Origin: Halochromatium glycolicum
GTDB lineage: Bacteria; Pseudomonadota; Gammaproteobacteria; Chromatiales; Chromatiaceae
Reading direction: 5' to 3'
NCBI RefSeq assembly: GCF_016584085.1
Contig: NZ_NRSJ01000001.1
Location: forward strand, 216,361-280,360
DNA length: 64,000 bases
The stretch's first letter is position 1; the number at the start of each line of letters is the position of its first letter. Positions 17,382 through 26,657 of the stretch are shown here, one piece after another. Both the position numbers and the translations under genes were made by a program. The notes beneath the pieces were generated by a model that was not told where the DNA came from, did no database searches, and saw only the letters and a list, made by a program, of their open reading frames with translations.

Positions 17382-18572
17382 ATGAACAAGAGTCCTGCGC
17401 TAGTGAACCTAATGCGAGTGGTCGTGTGGAGTTTGGTGATGGGCGCGCTTTCTGGACCTGCTAACGCTTTTTCCCTACTCGACAGCGGAATCTATCTAGG
17501 AGTGCAACCGGGCTTCGAGCTGAACGATCCCGATGGCGCCTCAGCTGCGGTCCAGACCAAGCTCCAGGAAGCATTCGATGCGGGTGTCTCTGTAGTGCCT
17601 GTCGGCGCCGAGTGGCCTGAGCTCGAACCATCGCGTAACAACTACAACAAGCAGGCGCTTCGGCAACGCTTGGAGTATGCGAAGCAGCGCGGGCTTAAGC
17701 CAGTGCCGTTGCTTTACCTCATTGACTCCGAGGGCGTGCTTCTTCCCAGTTACCTTAACCCTGATGACGAAGAGTTAATATCATTGAGTCAAGTCGATAT
17801 CACAGATTCGGCGATCATGGAGCGCTACAAAGCCCTCCTAGATTGGGTCGTGCCAATGGTTGCAGAATACGACGGTTTCGCGATCATGGTCGGGAATGAG
17901 CCAGATAATCACCTAGAGGATCATCCAGGGGAAGCCGCGGAGGTCTTAGAGTTTCTGCGCCAAGCAAAGAGGCATATCCGCGGGATAAATCCTGACATGG
18001 CCGTCGCCATCGCGCTGTCAGATGGTTTCGATAAGTTACAGCCGTATTCGATCGATATCGTAGACGAAAGCGATTTCGCCAGCTTCAATTTTTACTGCTC
18101 GCTCGAAAACTTCGAAATTGATTCGGAACAGATTGCTGCGCGCCTAGACCGTCGCATAAACGCGGCCAAAGGGAAGCCGGTGATGATTCAGGAATTGGGC
18201 TGCGCGTCCGGTATAGACACTGATTCAGCCGCGGCAGCCGCAATGCTAGAGCGTCAGAAGCAGTGGTTTGAAACCACCTTCACGCTCATGGAGTCGCGCC
18301 CTTCTATTCGCGTTGCCATGGTCTTTCAGTTGATGGATTGGGGTGACTGGTTGCTTAACTACTATCGAGAACTCCTGCGGCCGGTTTTCATGGAGGAGAC
18401 AAATAATAATGAGGAAATGACGAATATGATATTGGATACGGTAACGGCATCTCTGGGCTCAATTGGCCTCCTCAAAGCCGATGGGTCGCCAAAGCCGGCT
18501 TGGAACTCCTTTTTGAGCGAGCTGTCACCGCCTCGCCCAATCCCAACACCGAAGAATTTGCGAACCCCTTAA
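17382..18572 (+). CDS. secreted clan GH-A glycoside hydrolase
   Basis: A 396-residue exported protein. The N-terminal signal peptide (about 1-29, ending GPANA) precedes a TIM-barrel glycosidase. The acid/base Glu is in VGNEPDNH (Glu173) and the nucleophile candidate in VMIQELGCASG (Glu271), the spacing expected for clan GH-A. A further barrel strand reads RVAMVFQLMDWGDW. It resembles the arrangement of PslG-type (GH39-like) hydrolases found at the edge of exopolysaccharide loci. The role is inferred as trimming or releasing the polysaccharide made by this cluster. ATG 17382 is chosen so that the signal peptide starts MNKSPALVNLMRVVVW; a TTG at 17355 would add nine residues. Exact GH family not assignable by eye. 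Confidence 0.75.
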   Translation: MNKSPALVNLMRVVVWSLVMGALSGPANAFSLLDSGIYLGVQPGFELNDPDGASAAVQTKLQEAFDAGVSVVPVGAEWPELEPSRNNYNKQALRQRLEYAKQRGLKPVPLLYLIDSEGVLLPSYLNPDDEELISLSQVDITDSAIMERYKALLDWVVPMVAEYDGFAIMVGNEPDNHLEDHPGEAAEVLEFLRQAKRHIRGINPDMAVAIALSDGFDKLQPYSIDIVDESDFASFNFYCSLENFEIDSEQIAARLDRRINAAKGKPVMIQELGCASGIDTDSAAAAAMLERQKQWFETTFTLMESRPSIRVAMVFQLMDWGDWLLNYYRELLRPVFMEETNNNEEMTNMILDTVTASLGSIGLLKADGSPKPAWNSFLSELSPPRPIPTPKNLRTP

Positions 18573-18582
18573 AGGGTTTTCC
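18563..18582. terminator. possible small terminator between convergent genes
   Basis: A short hairpin, AACCC (18563-18567) with GGGTT (18574-18578), overlaps the glycosidase stop and is followed by TTCCC. It is weak, but lies in the 24-bp gap between convergent genes where a terminator would be expected. Confidence 0.3.
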
Positions 18583-18596
18583 CTAGCTCTGTGTGC

Positions 18597-20135
18597 CTAC
18601 CTCTGGATCGAAAAGGGATGCAGCCCTGCGATAAGGAGGCTGGCGATCGCCATTCCGATTAAAGAGAGCATTGAAGCCGCAAGGATTAACGAACCAATAC
18701 CAGAGCCCAATGCTGTCGCTATCGGGTTGAGCAACCAGACCGCCGCTGCTATTATTAGAACTAAGAAAGTAGACAGAGTAAAAGAATACATGCTGCGGTC
18801 TCTCATTACGCGAAGGTGCGCAATAGAAAATAATAAGATGAGTGTGGGTGCCGTGGCCACGCGAGCCCAGCCGGCACCTTCAAGACCGGACGAAGGAATT
18901 AACATGAGCGATAGGGTAACCACGATAGCCCCGCTCAGCAAGTTGGCCACAGTCAACCAATGGGCGAACCCGGTGCCCATAAGCATGTAGACCGAGATTA
19001 CACCGAGGCTACTGAATGTGAAAGCGACCACAACCAACCGCAATACCTGAGCCCCTTGATTCGCAAATGATTCGCTGATCCACAGTTGCAGCACTTCGGG
19101 CGCTAGCGTCAGCAACGGTAACGACGCTCCCGCGATGACTACTGCACTCAACTGCAATCCATAACGGTAGTGACGTCGCAATTCTGAGAGATTCCCCTTC
19201 TCATAGAGAGCAGAGGCGACCGGGAGAATGAACGCCATCGCTCGCAGCAGCAATGTCTGGACCTGCTGCCCGACCTGCATGCATACGCTGTAGACCCCCG
19301 CGCTGGAGGTATCGAGCAGGCTTGCAATAATGAACCTGTCCGACTGACCGCCGATCGCGGTAGCAACAAGTTGGTACCAGAGTGGGAGTCCCGTGTTCCA
19401 TAACACCCGCACCTCCTGCAAGTTCAGCAACGGCTTCCACTTTAGCTCGGGAAGGAAGCGCCGGGAAAGCAGTTGCGCTTTCAACGCGGCCTGTACGCAG
19501 TAGGTACCGATCAGGGTCAGAAAGACGGCATTCAGGCCATAACCCGAGACAACGAGACCAATACTAACAAGCATGCCTGACGAGCGGGCCAGCATGTTGA
19601 TACGAGCAGTTAGGTCGAAACGTTCGAAACCGTGCAGGCCTGCCTCACCAATCTGATCGACGAACAAGAGCAGGATCACGAGGCCCGTGAGACGGAACGC
19701 ATTCGTTCCCGCATCCTGATTAGGGGCGCTGATCGTGAACAGATCAGAAGCCAAGAAAGGGGATAGTACGTACATCGCAGCCGCCACCAATACGCCAAGC
19801 ACAACATGCAGCATGATTGCGGTGCGAAGCAGTCGCACGACCGCTGACCGGTCGTCTTGGGCCATGCGCGCCGCTACGAGCCGAATGGTTGCGTCGCGGA
19901 TGCCGAGGCCGAAAATCACACTCGAGGCAACGAAGGCATTGCCGATCATCCAGATCCCGAACAGCTCGCTCCCCAAGCTGCGCAAGAAAATCGGGGTCGT
20001 CACCACCCACAACAACAGCAGTATCACATGGTCGCCACTGCTGTAGAGGATGTTCCGTAGCTGAGACCGAAACGCGCCCAGGTTGTGCAACCGCTGTCGC
20101 AGAAGGTCAATTATTACCAACATCGCCTCCTGCAT
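18597..20135 (-). CDS. polysaccharide flippase (Wzx/MOP superfamily)
   Basis: Inner-membrane protein of 512 residues with about 12-14 hydrophobic helices. It has the MOP/oligosaccharide flippase layout: early WVVTTPIFLRSLGSELFGIW, a central loop with QSDRFIIASLL, and a hydrophobic C-terminal third. It would move lipid-linked repeat units made by the neighbouring glycosyltransferases to the periplasm. AGGAGG falls inside codons 3-4 of the longest frame, just before ATG 20123, so the true start may be at or immediately after that codon. It is 61 bp downstream of the SDR gene and probably the last gene of that minus-strand group. Confidence 0.85.
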   Translation of the reverse strand: MQEAMLVIIDLLRQRLHNLGAFRSQLRNILYSSGDHVILLLLWVVTTPIFLRSLGSELFGIWMIGNAFVASSVIFGLGIRDATIRLVAARMAQDDRSAVVRLLRTAIMLHVVLGVLVAAAMYVLSPFLASDLFTISAPNQDAGTNAFRLTGLVILLLFVDQIGEAGLHGFERFDLTARINMLARSSGMLVSIGLVVSGYGLNAVFLTLIGTYCVQAALKAQLLSRRFLPELKWKPLLNLQEVRVLWNTGLPLWYQLVATAIGGQSDRFIIASLLDTSSAGVYSVCMQVGQQVQTLLLRAMAFILPVASALYEKGNLSELRRHYRYGLQLSAVVIAGASLPLLTLAPEVLQLWISESFANQGAQVLRLVVVAFTFSSLGVISVYMLMGTGFAHWLTVANLLSGAIVVTLSLMLIPSSGLEGAGWARVATAPTLILLFSIAHLRVMRDRSMYSFTLSTFLVLIIAAAVWLLNPIATALGSGIGSLILAASMLSLIGMAIASLLIAGLHPFSIQR

Positions 20136-20196
20136 TCGCGGTTGCTATCTCAACCTCGGGCTGCGTTCTCGATCTAAGGATGACTAGCTCGAGTCA

Positions 20197-21198
20197 TCAA
20201 TACAAATGCGTGTAGTCACATTCCCGATGCCAGTCGCGCAATGCGGCGGCAAGGTCATATTTCGGCGTGAAGCCAATGCTTGCTAGAGCATCGGCGTTCA
20301 TGTGAGTCGAGTAGTAGAGCTTTTCAATGCGGCGATGATGCACAGCGGATTTCAGCATGCCGATCGCGTTCAGCCACTCGAACAGGTAGCCCCCTAGCAA
20401 GGCCAGCCGATACGGCACAACAGGAATCCGCTCCGAAAACCCAAACACCTTGCACATAGTTTGGCAAATTTCGCTAATGCTGGTCGGTTTTGGATAGGTT
20501 AGGTTGAATACCTCGCGTTGGCCTGAATCCTCGCTCAAGGCGAGCAGGAATCCGACAACATCCTTAACATAGATCCAGCTCTTAATGGTGGTTTTGCGCC
20601 CTATGTAGAAGAATAGGTGTCGCCGGATCGCGTGATAAAGGCGCGTGAAGTTCCCGTTCTCACCCAATCCAAATACCACACCAGGACGCACAATCCGAAT
20701 CCGGCGACCGTCCGCAAGCGCTTGCCAGCGAAACACCTCCAGTTCACCAAGGAGCTTTGACATGCCATAGGCGGTATCCGGCGCAGTCAGGCTGTTTTCA
20801 AAATTCTCACGCTCTCCGGCTTGGAACACCATTTCGGTGCTCGTATAAACCATATTGTCAATGCCACAACGTTCTGCAAAGCGGCAGGTATGTAGAGTAC
20901 CGACATGGTTGCTGCTAAAGTATTCGTGCCAAGGGAACCCCGGCTCCTTGCAGATCGCTGCTAGGTGAAAACAGGTGCCACCCGGCACGTCGAGCTCTAA
21001 CCCGAGAGGTCGCCGAAGGTCAACAGCGTGATAAAAAATCCTCGAATCCGTGACCTGCGGAGGATTCAAGTCAAGCACGTGGATCGCCTGCCAACTCTCA
21101 TCGAGCAACAGGCGCCGAAGTAAGTGTGTACCGATAAACCCCGAGCCCCCGGTAACGATACAGGCGCGAGCATTGGTTGGATTCTGGCTTGCGTCCAT
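20197..21198 (-). CDS. NAD-dependent epimerase/dehydratase (extended SDR)
   Basis: A 333-residue extended SDR probably acting on a nucleotide sugar. The cofactor motif CIVTGGSGFIGTHLL is near the N-terminus. The catalytic Ser/Thr is in YTSTEMVF, and Tyr/Lys in AYGMSKLLGE. The substrate region includes RPGVVFGLGENGNF and IKSWIYVKDVVGFLLAL. The C-terminus KYDLAAALRDW is typical of NDP-sugar 4-epimerases and 4-reductases. The exact sugar cannot be told. It overlaps no neighbour and lies 9 bp downstream of the GT2 gene, so is translated from the same message. Confidence 0.82.
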   Translation of the reverse strand: MDASQNPTNARACIVTGGSGFIGTHLLRRLLLDESWQAIHVLDLNPPQVTDSRIFYHAVDLRRPLGLELDVPGGTCFHLAAICKEPGFPWHEYFSSNHVGTLHTCRFAERCGIDNMVYTSTEMVFQAGERENFENSLTAPDTAYGMSKLLGELEVFRWQALADGRRIRIVRPGVVFGLGENGNFTRLYHAIRRHLFFYIGRKTTIKSWIYVKDVVGFLLALSEDSGQREVFNLTYPKPTSISEICQTMCKVFGFSERIPVVPYRLALLGGYLFEWLNAIGMLKSAVHHRRIEKLYYSTHMNADALASIGFTPKYDLAAALRDWHRECDYTHLY

Positions 21199-21207
21199 GA
21201 TCGATAC

Positions 21208-22221
21208 CTATTCAGCCTGCGGAGGCCGGTCGCCGACGCGAAACCTCGGATCACCGCTGATTCGCTTAAGTGTGCCGCGTGCTAGCCCCCAAGCGAGAGA
21301 TCCTGCCCGACACACAATAAATAGCGGCGCAAACAGACCAACGAGGGGGTCGGCTCGCAAGCAGCGCAGTGTCAGAGGGACGCTGGACGCAAAGAACGTG
21401 AACACAAGGGCAAACAGGACTAACGAGGCCGATGGTATCAGCAAGGCGAGCGCGCTCAGCGGTAAGAACGCCGCGGCCAGCAATATCTGAATCTTCAGCG
21501 TTATCGGCGTGTGGCTGTCCCCGCTCGCCTTATTTGGGTTTTTAGCCAGGACCAAGACCTTCCAGAAGCCAATCTTATATTTCTTGCGGCAATATGAGCC
21601 GAGCGTGGTGGTATGCCGATGCCAAACACGAGCCTCAGGCACGAACACCATCTTGTGACCCGCATTGGCCAGCCGAAACGAGAACTCCTGATCCTCGACC
21701 GAGGCGGTTGTAAACGCGGTATCGTAGCCGTCAGCGGCTAGGAATAGGTTCCGCCGAAACGCGGCAGAATAGGTATCGACAAAGTCAATGTATTCGTGGC
21801 GCTCTAGTTCTTTGTACTTCTCCTCGTACTCCAACTGCACAAAACGCGCAATAGGCTCGCGCTGGTCACAATAGTAGGCGCCCTTTGCGCCTGCGACCTC
21901 CGGGCGCCCGAAGGGCGCAACAAGCTGTTTTAGCCAGTCGGGCTCCGGTATACAGTCATCGTCGGTGAATACGACAATCTCGCCTCTCGCCTGAGCAGCG
22001 CCATTGTTTCGGGCTGCTGCAGGACCAGCATTGGTTTGTGAGATCAAGCGGACATTTGCATACTCTTTGATGACCTCCGCCGTCTCGTCTGTTGAACCAT
22101 CGTTGACGACAACGACCTCGAAAGGTGGTGCCTCCTGCTGCATCAGCACAGCATCCAGGCACTGCCTGAGGAGACGCCCCCGGTTATACGTTGGTATGAT
22201 GATCGATACCTTGATGTCCAT
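21208..22221 (-). CDS. family 2 glycosyltransferase
   Basis: An inverting GT-A glycosyltransferase of about 337 residues. The N-terminus (VSIIIPTYNRGRLLRQCLDA, then VVVNDGSTDETAEV) binds the nucleotide sugar. TDDDCIPEPDW holds the metal-binding DXD. VEDQEFSFRLANAGHKMVF carries the catalytic acidic pair. Two or three hydrophobic segments near the C-terminus (ILLAAAFLPLSALALLIP and LVLFALVFTFFASSVPL) anchor it to the membrane. ATG 22221 (MDIKVSIII) is preferred over the in-frame start at 22305 because the extra 28 residues are not family-like. It acts in repeat-unit assembly on undecaprenyl phosphate. Confidence 0.87.
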   Translation of the reverse strand: MDIKVSIIIPTYNRGRLLRQCLDAVLMQQEAPPFEVVVVNDGSTDETAEVIKEYANVRLISQTNAGPAAARNNGAAQARGEIVVFTDDDCIPEPDWLKQLVAPFGRPEVAGAKGAYYCDQREPIARFVQLEYEEKYKELERHEYIDFVDTYSAAFRRNLFLAADGYDTAFTTASVEDQEFSFRLANAGHKMVFVPEARVWHRHTTTLGSYCRKKYKIGFWKVLVLAKNPNKASGDSHTPITLKIQILLAAAFLPLSALALLIPSASLVLFALVFTFFASSVPLTLRCLRADPLVGLFAPLFIVCRAGSLAWGLARGTLKRISGDPRFRVGDRPPQAE

Positions 22222-22345
22222 AGTGGAGTTGCCGGTTGGCATAGGGCAGACTTTGACAGACCTGGATCGAGCTACTGAAGCTATGGATGAGGGCTGAGAT
22301 GACAATCTTCTAGCATCACCTTAGGGGCATCGAGCTAGTCGAGCG

Positions 22346-23497
22346 CTAAGCCGATTTTGGCGCGGTGCGTCCCAAGACATTCAGGTAGCACTGCTCGGTT
22401 AGCTCCGCGACCTGACCCCATGAATGCCTGCCTGCTGTTTCGGTAGCGCCCGCACAAAGTTCATGGTAAACCCTGCCATCACTGAGCATATTAATCAAAG
22501 CTTGTGCGAGGGCCGACGAATCGCAGGGTGGTATCAGCAATCCATTGTAGCGATCAACCACAACTTCGTCGAATCCACCCACGCGGGTCGCGATTACTGC
22601 TTTGCCATAGCCGAACGCGGACGCCAGAACTCCGCTGTTCCAACCGTAGCGATAGGGTAACGCCACGATATCGCAGCGTTCAAAGTAGCCGGCCATTTCG
22701 GCGAACGTCGCGTAGCCGGGCCGAAACGAAACGTGCTCAGTTAGGCCAAGGCATTCAATCTGCGCCTCGAGCGGCTTGGTATTCATGTATGCTTTGCCGG
22801 CAATAGCGAGATGTATGTCCGGTACCTGCCGGAGGGTCTCAGCAAATGCATCGATTAGGAGATCGACACCTTTGCGTTCCTGTATCTGGCCAAAGAATAG
22901 TACGACGCGACGGCCGTCCGGAATCGGCGGCGGTACGGCAACATCCTGCTCGCGCATGAACGCCAGAAGATCGGGCATTGGCAGCACGGTCAACTTGGCC
23001 CGGTCGACACCGAAGAGCTTGGTTGCGGTGGCAAGATTCTGCTGCGCATTAAGAAACACATGCGCCATGCGGCCATAGAAAAACCGCAGCATATGAGTGT
23101 GGTGACTACGCTCAGAAAATGGGAGAATATCCTGAGGGGTGTAAACGAATCTCGCTCGCGTCAGAAGCCGCAGCGCGATCCACGCAACGACATAGGTTGC
23201 CGGGCGCTGCGCGCCCTGAAAGTGGATGATCTCAGGACGCAAGACTCGCAACAGCCGTAGCAGAGCGGCTAGCCGCGAATATTGCAGGCGATAGCGGTCA
23301 ATGACCTCTAGCAGCTGATAACGACGTGGGAACTCTGCAAGTTCGTAGCCCAGGCTGGTAACAAGGGTGATCTCGTGGCCCCGATCGGCCAGAGCATTCA
23401 TCAGGTTATGATTGTACTGCGCAGTGCCTGCCTGCGCGGTCGGTGACAAAAACAAGATTCGCAATGGATTATTCCAACAACGATGAGCGCTGTGCAT
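22346..23497 (-). CDS. family 4 glycosyltransferase
   Basis: A retaining GT-B glycosyltransferase of 383 residues. The N-terminal domain begins RILFLSPTAQAGTAQYNHNL. The C-terminal donor-binding domain has VVLFFGQIQERKGVDLLIDA, the ECDIVALPY-like stretch (RCDIVALPYRYGWNSGVLAS) and AVIATRVGGFDEVV, with the usual Glu region modified to WNSGVLAS. It would add a sugar to the growing repeat unit on the cytoplasmic face. A second possible start lies after residue 12. The 95 bp to the divergent epimerase gene hold a possible promoter. Confidence 0.87.
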   Translation of the reverse strand: MHSAHRCWNNPLRILFLSPTAQAGTAQYNHNLMNALADRGHEITLVTSLGYELAEFPRRYQLLEVIDRYRLQYSRLAALLRLLRVLRPEIIHFQGAQRPATYVVAWIALRLLTRARFVYTPQDILPFSERSHHTHMLRFFYGRMAHVFLNAQQNLATATKLFGVDRAKLTVLPMPDLLAFMREQDVAVPPPIPDGRRVVLFFGQIQERKGVDLLIDAFAETLRQVPDIHLAIAGKAYMNTKPLEAQIECLGLTEHVSFRPGYATFAEMAGYFERCDIVALPYRYGWNSGVLASAFGYGKAVIATRVGGFDEVVVDRYNGLLIPPCDSSALAQALINMLSDGRVYHELCAGATETAGRHSWGQVAELTEQCYLNVLGRTAPKSA

Positions 23498-23515
23498 AAA
23501 GCCTCATGCAAGCTA

Positions 23516-23543
23516 TTAACAAACGAGATTGTGCTAATAATAA
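23516..23543 (+). promoter_or_regulatory. possible promoter for the epimerase gene at 23592
   Basis: TTAACA (23516-23521) and TAATAA (23538-23543) with a 16-bp spacer, in an AT-rich divergent gap. A second overlapping TAATAC follows. Position is suitable for the + gene; the fit to consensus is moderate. Confidence 0.35.
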
Positions 23544-23591
23544 TACGCTTCCGAGCTCAAAGATAGCGTGGGTCTCGTTGAGGGACTGCCA

Positions 23592-24533
23592 GTGTTAGAT
23601 TCACTCAACGGCCAGCGGGTACTTCTGACCGGCGCAAACGGCTTTATTGGCTCCCATCTTCTAGGCGCCCTGCAGACTATCGGGGCCGAGGTTACGGTGC
23701 TGGGTCGCGACAATGAAAACCTGGCATCGCTCCGAGCGCGAAGCAAGTGCGTCCACACTGTGCAGGCCGACCTAATCTCTGCAGCCTCAACCGCAGCGGC
23801 CGTAGCGCCGCTTCAGCCACAGATCGTGTTTCACCTCGCCGGTTACACGAATGTCGGGCGCGGAATGGAGCACGCGGTGCCCGCAATGCAAACCAACCTT
23901 CTCGGTACCATAAACCTCGTCAATGGGCTAAAAGCAAAATCTGTTAAGCGCTTTATCGCTGTCGGCTCTAGCGAAGAGTACGGTCTGGCGACGGCGCCCT
24001 TTGACGAAACTATGCCACTGGCCCCCGTATCTCACTATGCAGCCTCCAAGGCTGCTGTCAGCCACTGGTGTCGCATGGTCCATAGCACCCTCGGCTTTCC
24101 AACTGTGGTTTTACGGGTGTTTCTCGCCTATGGGCCAGGGGACCGCAGCGACCGGCTAATCCCAAGCGCGATTACCGCAGCGCTGCGCGGCGAAGATTTC
24201 CCGATGACCTCTGGCCGCCAGACCCGAGAACTGACGTACATCGACGATCTCGTACAGGGGTTTCTGCGCGCCGCAGTGGCGCCGAGCGCCGTAGGAGAGA
24301 TCATCAACCTCGGCACCGGGGTCGAACATCCGGTGCGGGAGATCGTGCAGAAAATCTACGGACTTGCCGGAAAGGGGGGGCGCCCGCTGTTCGACGCGCT
24401 GCCGCACCGCAACGGAGAGTTATGGCACAACTACGCATCCGTGGATAAGGCGACCGAGCTTCTAAATTGGCGAGCGCAAGTCGGAATCGACGAAGGGCTT
24501 GCCCGCACCGTTGCCCACTACCGTTCCCTTTAG
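23592..24533 (+). CDS. NAD-dependent epimerase/dehydratase (extended SDR)
   Basis: A 313-residue nucleotide-sugar SDR. The Rossmann motif RVLLTGANGFIGSHLLGAL starts at about residue 8. Catalytic residues are in AVGSSEEYG and HYAASKAAVSHW, followed by VLRVFLAYGPGDRSDRLIP. This pattern is closest to GDP-mannose 4,6-dehydratase / GDP-6-deoxy-mannose reductase-like and UDP-glucose 4-epimerase-like enzymes; the substrate is uncertain. GTG at 23592 is chosen because GAGGGA stands 6 nt upstream; the earlier GTG at 23568 lacks this. It is the only + strand gene between 18.6 and 37.9 kb. Confidence 0.82.
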   Translation: MLDSLNGQRVLLTGANGFIGSHLLGALQTIGAEVTVLGRDNENLASLRARSKCVHTVQADLISAASTAAAVAPLQPQIVFHLAGYTNVGRGMEHAVPAMQTNLLGTINLVNGLKAKSVKRFIAVGSSEEYGLATAPFDETMPLAPVSHYAASKAAVSHWCRMVHSTLGFPTVVLRVFLAYGPGDRSDRLIPSAITAALRGEDFPMTSGRQTRELTYIDDLVQGFLRAAVAPSAVGEIINLGTGVEHPVREIVQKIYGLAGKGGRPLFDALPHRNGELWHNYASVDKATELLNWRAQVGIDEGLARTVAHYRSL

Positions 24534-24562
24534 GCTACGAACATCCAAACCCGTGGCGTTCT

Positions 24563-25357
24563 CTATACCGCAGACGCAGGCAATGCTGAAACATTGACTG
24601 GCTTCAGAGGATGACGCAATAATAGCTCGCCTACGAATACCCAGTCGGCATGGGTTAAAACCGGCCGAGCGGGATCGCCATTCGCTTGCATGTAAATGCC
24701 AAAAAGAACAAACCCTTTATTGCGAAGGTAGCTATCGAGCTCAGCGTAGCCGATATGTTTGGCGGGAGTTGGATTCATGCCGCACTCAACCTGCACGATC
24801 CCGCACCGTTGAGAGGTCAGCATCCCGTCAGCACCATGCAAAACGTCAAGATCGTGACCTTCAGCGTCAATCTTCAGGTAATCAATGAAGTCGATTCGAT
24901 ATCGTTCGCAAAACGCATCGATAGTTGTTACGTCTACATCCTCAATGCCTGTACTCTTGCCGTCATTGCGAACAACTGTATCGCTCTGCAACCGGTTCGC
25001 AACATCACCCGGACCATAAATTAGCATCTTCGCCGTGCCTGAACCGGAGCTCATCGCTAGTCGATGACAATGAACCCTGCTAAATGGGCGCATGTTGGCT
25101 GCTAGCATCCTATAGGTGGAGTCGGCCGGCTCGAAGCAATGGATGCTCGCGTCGGGATACCAGCGCAGCAGCCGATCTGCAGACTGGCCTATGTTTGCGC
25201 CAATATCGAAAATCGTCCTTGGAGCAAAGGCCGGCAGGCGCTTAGCCAGGTCGCGGTATTGATCAACTCCATGCAGAGATGAAGCAAACTCCCAGAGCTG
25301 ACTGTAAAACTTTGGACCAATAAGTTGCTTTAGCTTGATTCGGCCTACTCTGTTCAA
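24563..25357 (-). CDS. FkbM family methyltransferase
   Basis: A 264-residue SAM-dependent O-methyltransferase of the FkbM type. The SAM-binding motif FDIGANIGQSADRLLRW is at about 51-67, an acidic end of beta-2 in IHCFEPADSTYRML, and the FkbM-typical DVTTIDAFCERYRIDFIDYL and IDAEGHDLDVLHGA follow. Genes of this family in polysaccharide clusters commonly O-methylate a sugar of the repeat unit. It is convergent with the epimerase gene, with only 29 bp between the stops. The target hydroxyl cannot be predicted. Confidence 0.87.
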   Translation of the reverse strand: MNRVGRIKLKQLIGPKFYSQLWEFASSLHGVDQYRDLAKRLPAFAPRTIFDIGANIGQSADRLLRWYPDASIHCFEPADSTYRMLAANMRPFSRVHCHRLAMSSGSGTAKMLIYGPGDVANRLQSDTVVRNDGKSTGIEDVDVTTIDAFCERYRIDFIDYLKIDAEGHDLDVLHGADGMLTSQRCGIVQVECGMNPTPAKHIGYAELDSYLRNKGFVLFGIYMQANGDPARPVLTHADWVFVGELLLRHPLKPVNVSALPASAV

Positions 25358-25451
25358 CTGTGCTCTCTACCTAAACCTAAAACTCTAGGTGGCGTATAGC
25401 ATAAACGCGCCGATTGTGCCGAAAAATTATGCGCAAAGGCATGCACAGCCG

Positions 25452-26615
25452 TTAGAAGGTCAGATCAAGCATTTTGCCGATTCGGCGAAAGCGGGCGAGC
25501 CAGGTATGCTCTGCCTCAGAACGGAGCCTCGCTCGTTCACCGATTCTGCGGCGTTCCGCGTCCTGTTCGGGACGCAAGTAGAATCCCGCCTTGTCGACGA
25601 GCTCTTCCGCGCTTCCGTAGAACAACATCTCACGATCTGGCTCAAAGTATTCTTCGAGCTCCGGGAAGCGATTAACGAGGTGCACCCCACCGGACATCGC
25701 CACCTCGAACTCGCGTAGCCGGATAAACAGCAATGGTTGCCTAAACACATAGGTGCTGCAAAGCTCAATCGAACCGAGACTCAGGGCCATGCGGCTTAAA
25801 GCCGCGCTCATCCCTTCGAACGGCGGGCCGGGCATGTACTCTATGCGGCTGTTGTCAAGGCGCTGCTCCGGAAGATGTCCAGGCAACTCTTGTATCGACC
25901 GCCAGAGCAGGCTGAGCATGCACTGTCGTCCCGCGGGAAACCGGATGCCGTGGCGAAAGCGCTGCCAGGATTCGGGAAAATTGGCGATTGCCCGGGCAAT
26001 CGGATTGCTTCCCTTGCCATCGGTCTGGTAATACTCATCCGGCGAGCGCCCGTGTACGCGCACCGGCAAGCCCGCCTGCTGCAAGTAGGCGATGTTGCGA
26101 GCCCGAGCGCCATAGGTTGTGCCGATAAATCCAATGACCCGATCTGCTGGCCCGGAACCGGGCTTAAACACATGCGGATTTGCGCCCCAGGGCATTGTGA
26201 TGACGCGTGCGCCGTATCCCTGGATAATCGCAAGGTTTTCACGCACTGTGCTCCAGTTGAGGTCGAAGCGAGAGGCCACGCGAGCAACACGAAAGGGATG
26301 CGAATAGTCATCTGTAGACAGATTCACCGCAACGAGACCGCGACGGCGTGCCTCGTCTATCGCATCGGGCACAATCGTGTCATCTGTCGCCGTGGCGAAG
26401 AGCAGGTCATAGCGGTCGGCACCACTGGTCGGGGCCGCAATCTCATCGAGCAAGACCTGAGAATAGTCCGCTGAACTGCCAGTCCGACCAAGCACTGCAA
26501 CCGGGTTCAGATAGTGAACGTCATGGCCCGCACGGCGTAGCTCATCCACCATGTGAAACTGGTGCCAGTCATAGATGAAGCCGCCGGCGTGAGCGCAATA
26601 GTGAAGGATGTTCAC
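25452..26615 (-). CDS. CgeB-like glycosyltransferase
   Basis: A 387-residue protein with a GT-B fold of the CgeB/spore-maturation type. The N-terminus reads MNILHYCAHAGGFIYDWHQ. The central region has VIGFIGTTYGARARNIAYL and VRVHGRSPDEYY. The C-terminal third, the best conserved part of the family, contains LREFEVAMSGGVHLV, FPELEEYFEPDREMLFYGS and ERARLRSEAEHTWLARFR. It is probably one of the repeat-unit glycosyltransferases. It lies 42 bp downstream of the outer-membrane barrel gene on the same strand. Confidence 0.82.
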   Translation of the reverse strand: MNILHYCAHAGGFIYDWHQFHMVDELRRAGHDVHYLNPVAVLGRTGSSADYSQVLLDEIAAPTSGADRYDLLFATATDDTIVPDAIDEARRRGLVAVNLSTDDYSHPFRVARVASRFDLNWSTVRENLAIIQGYGARVITMPWGANPHVFKPGSGPADRVIGFIGTTYGARARNIAYLQQAGLPVRVHGRSPDEYYQTDGKGSNPIARAIANFPESWQRFRHGIRFPAGRQCMLSLLWRSIQELPGHLPEQRLDNSRIEYMPGPPFEGMSAALSRMALSLGSIELCSTYVFRQPLLFIRLREFEVAMSGGVHLVNRFPELEEYFEPDREMLFYGSAEELVDKAGFYLRPEQDAERRRIGERARLRSEAEHTWLARFRRIGKMLDLTF

Positions 26616-26657
26616 TCGTCAAAACCTTTTCTAAAGACGGATTGCCATCCGAGGCAA

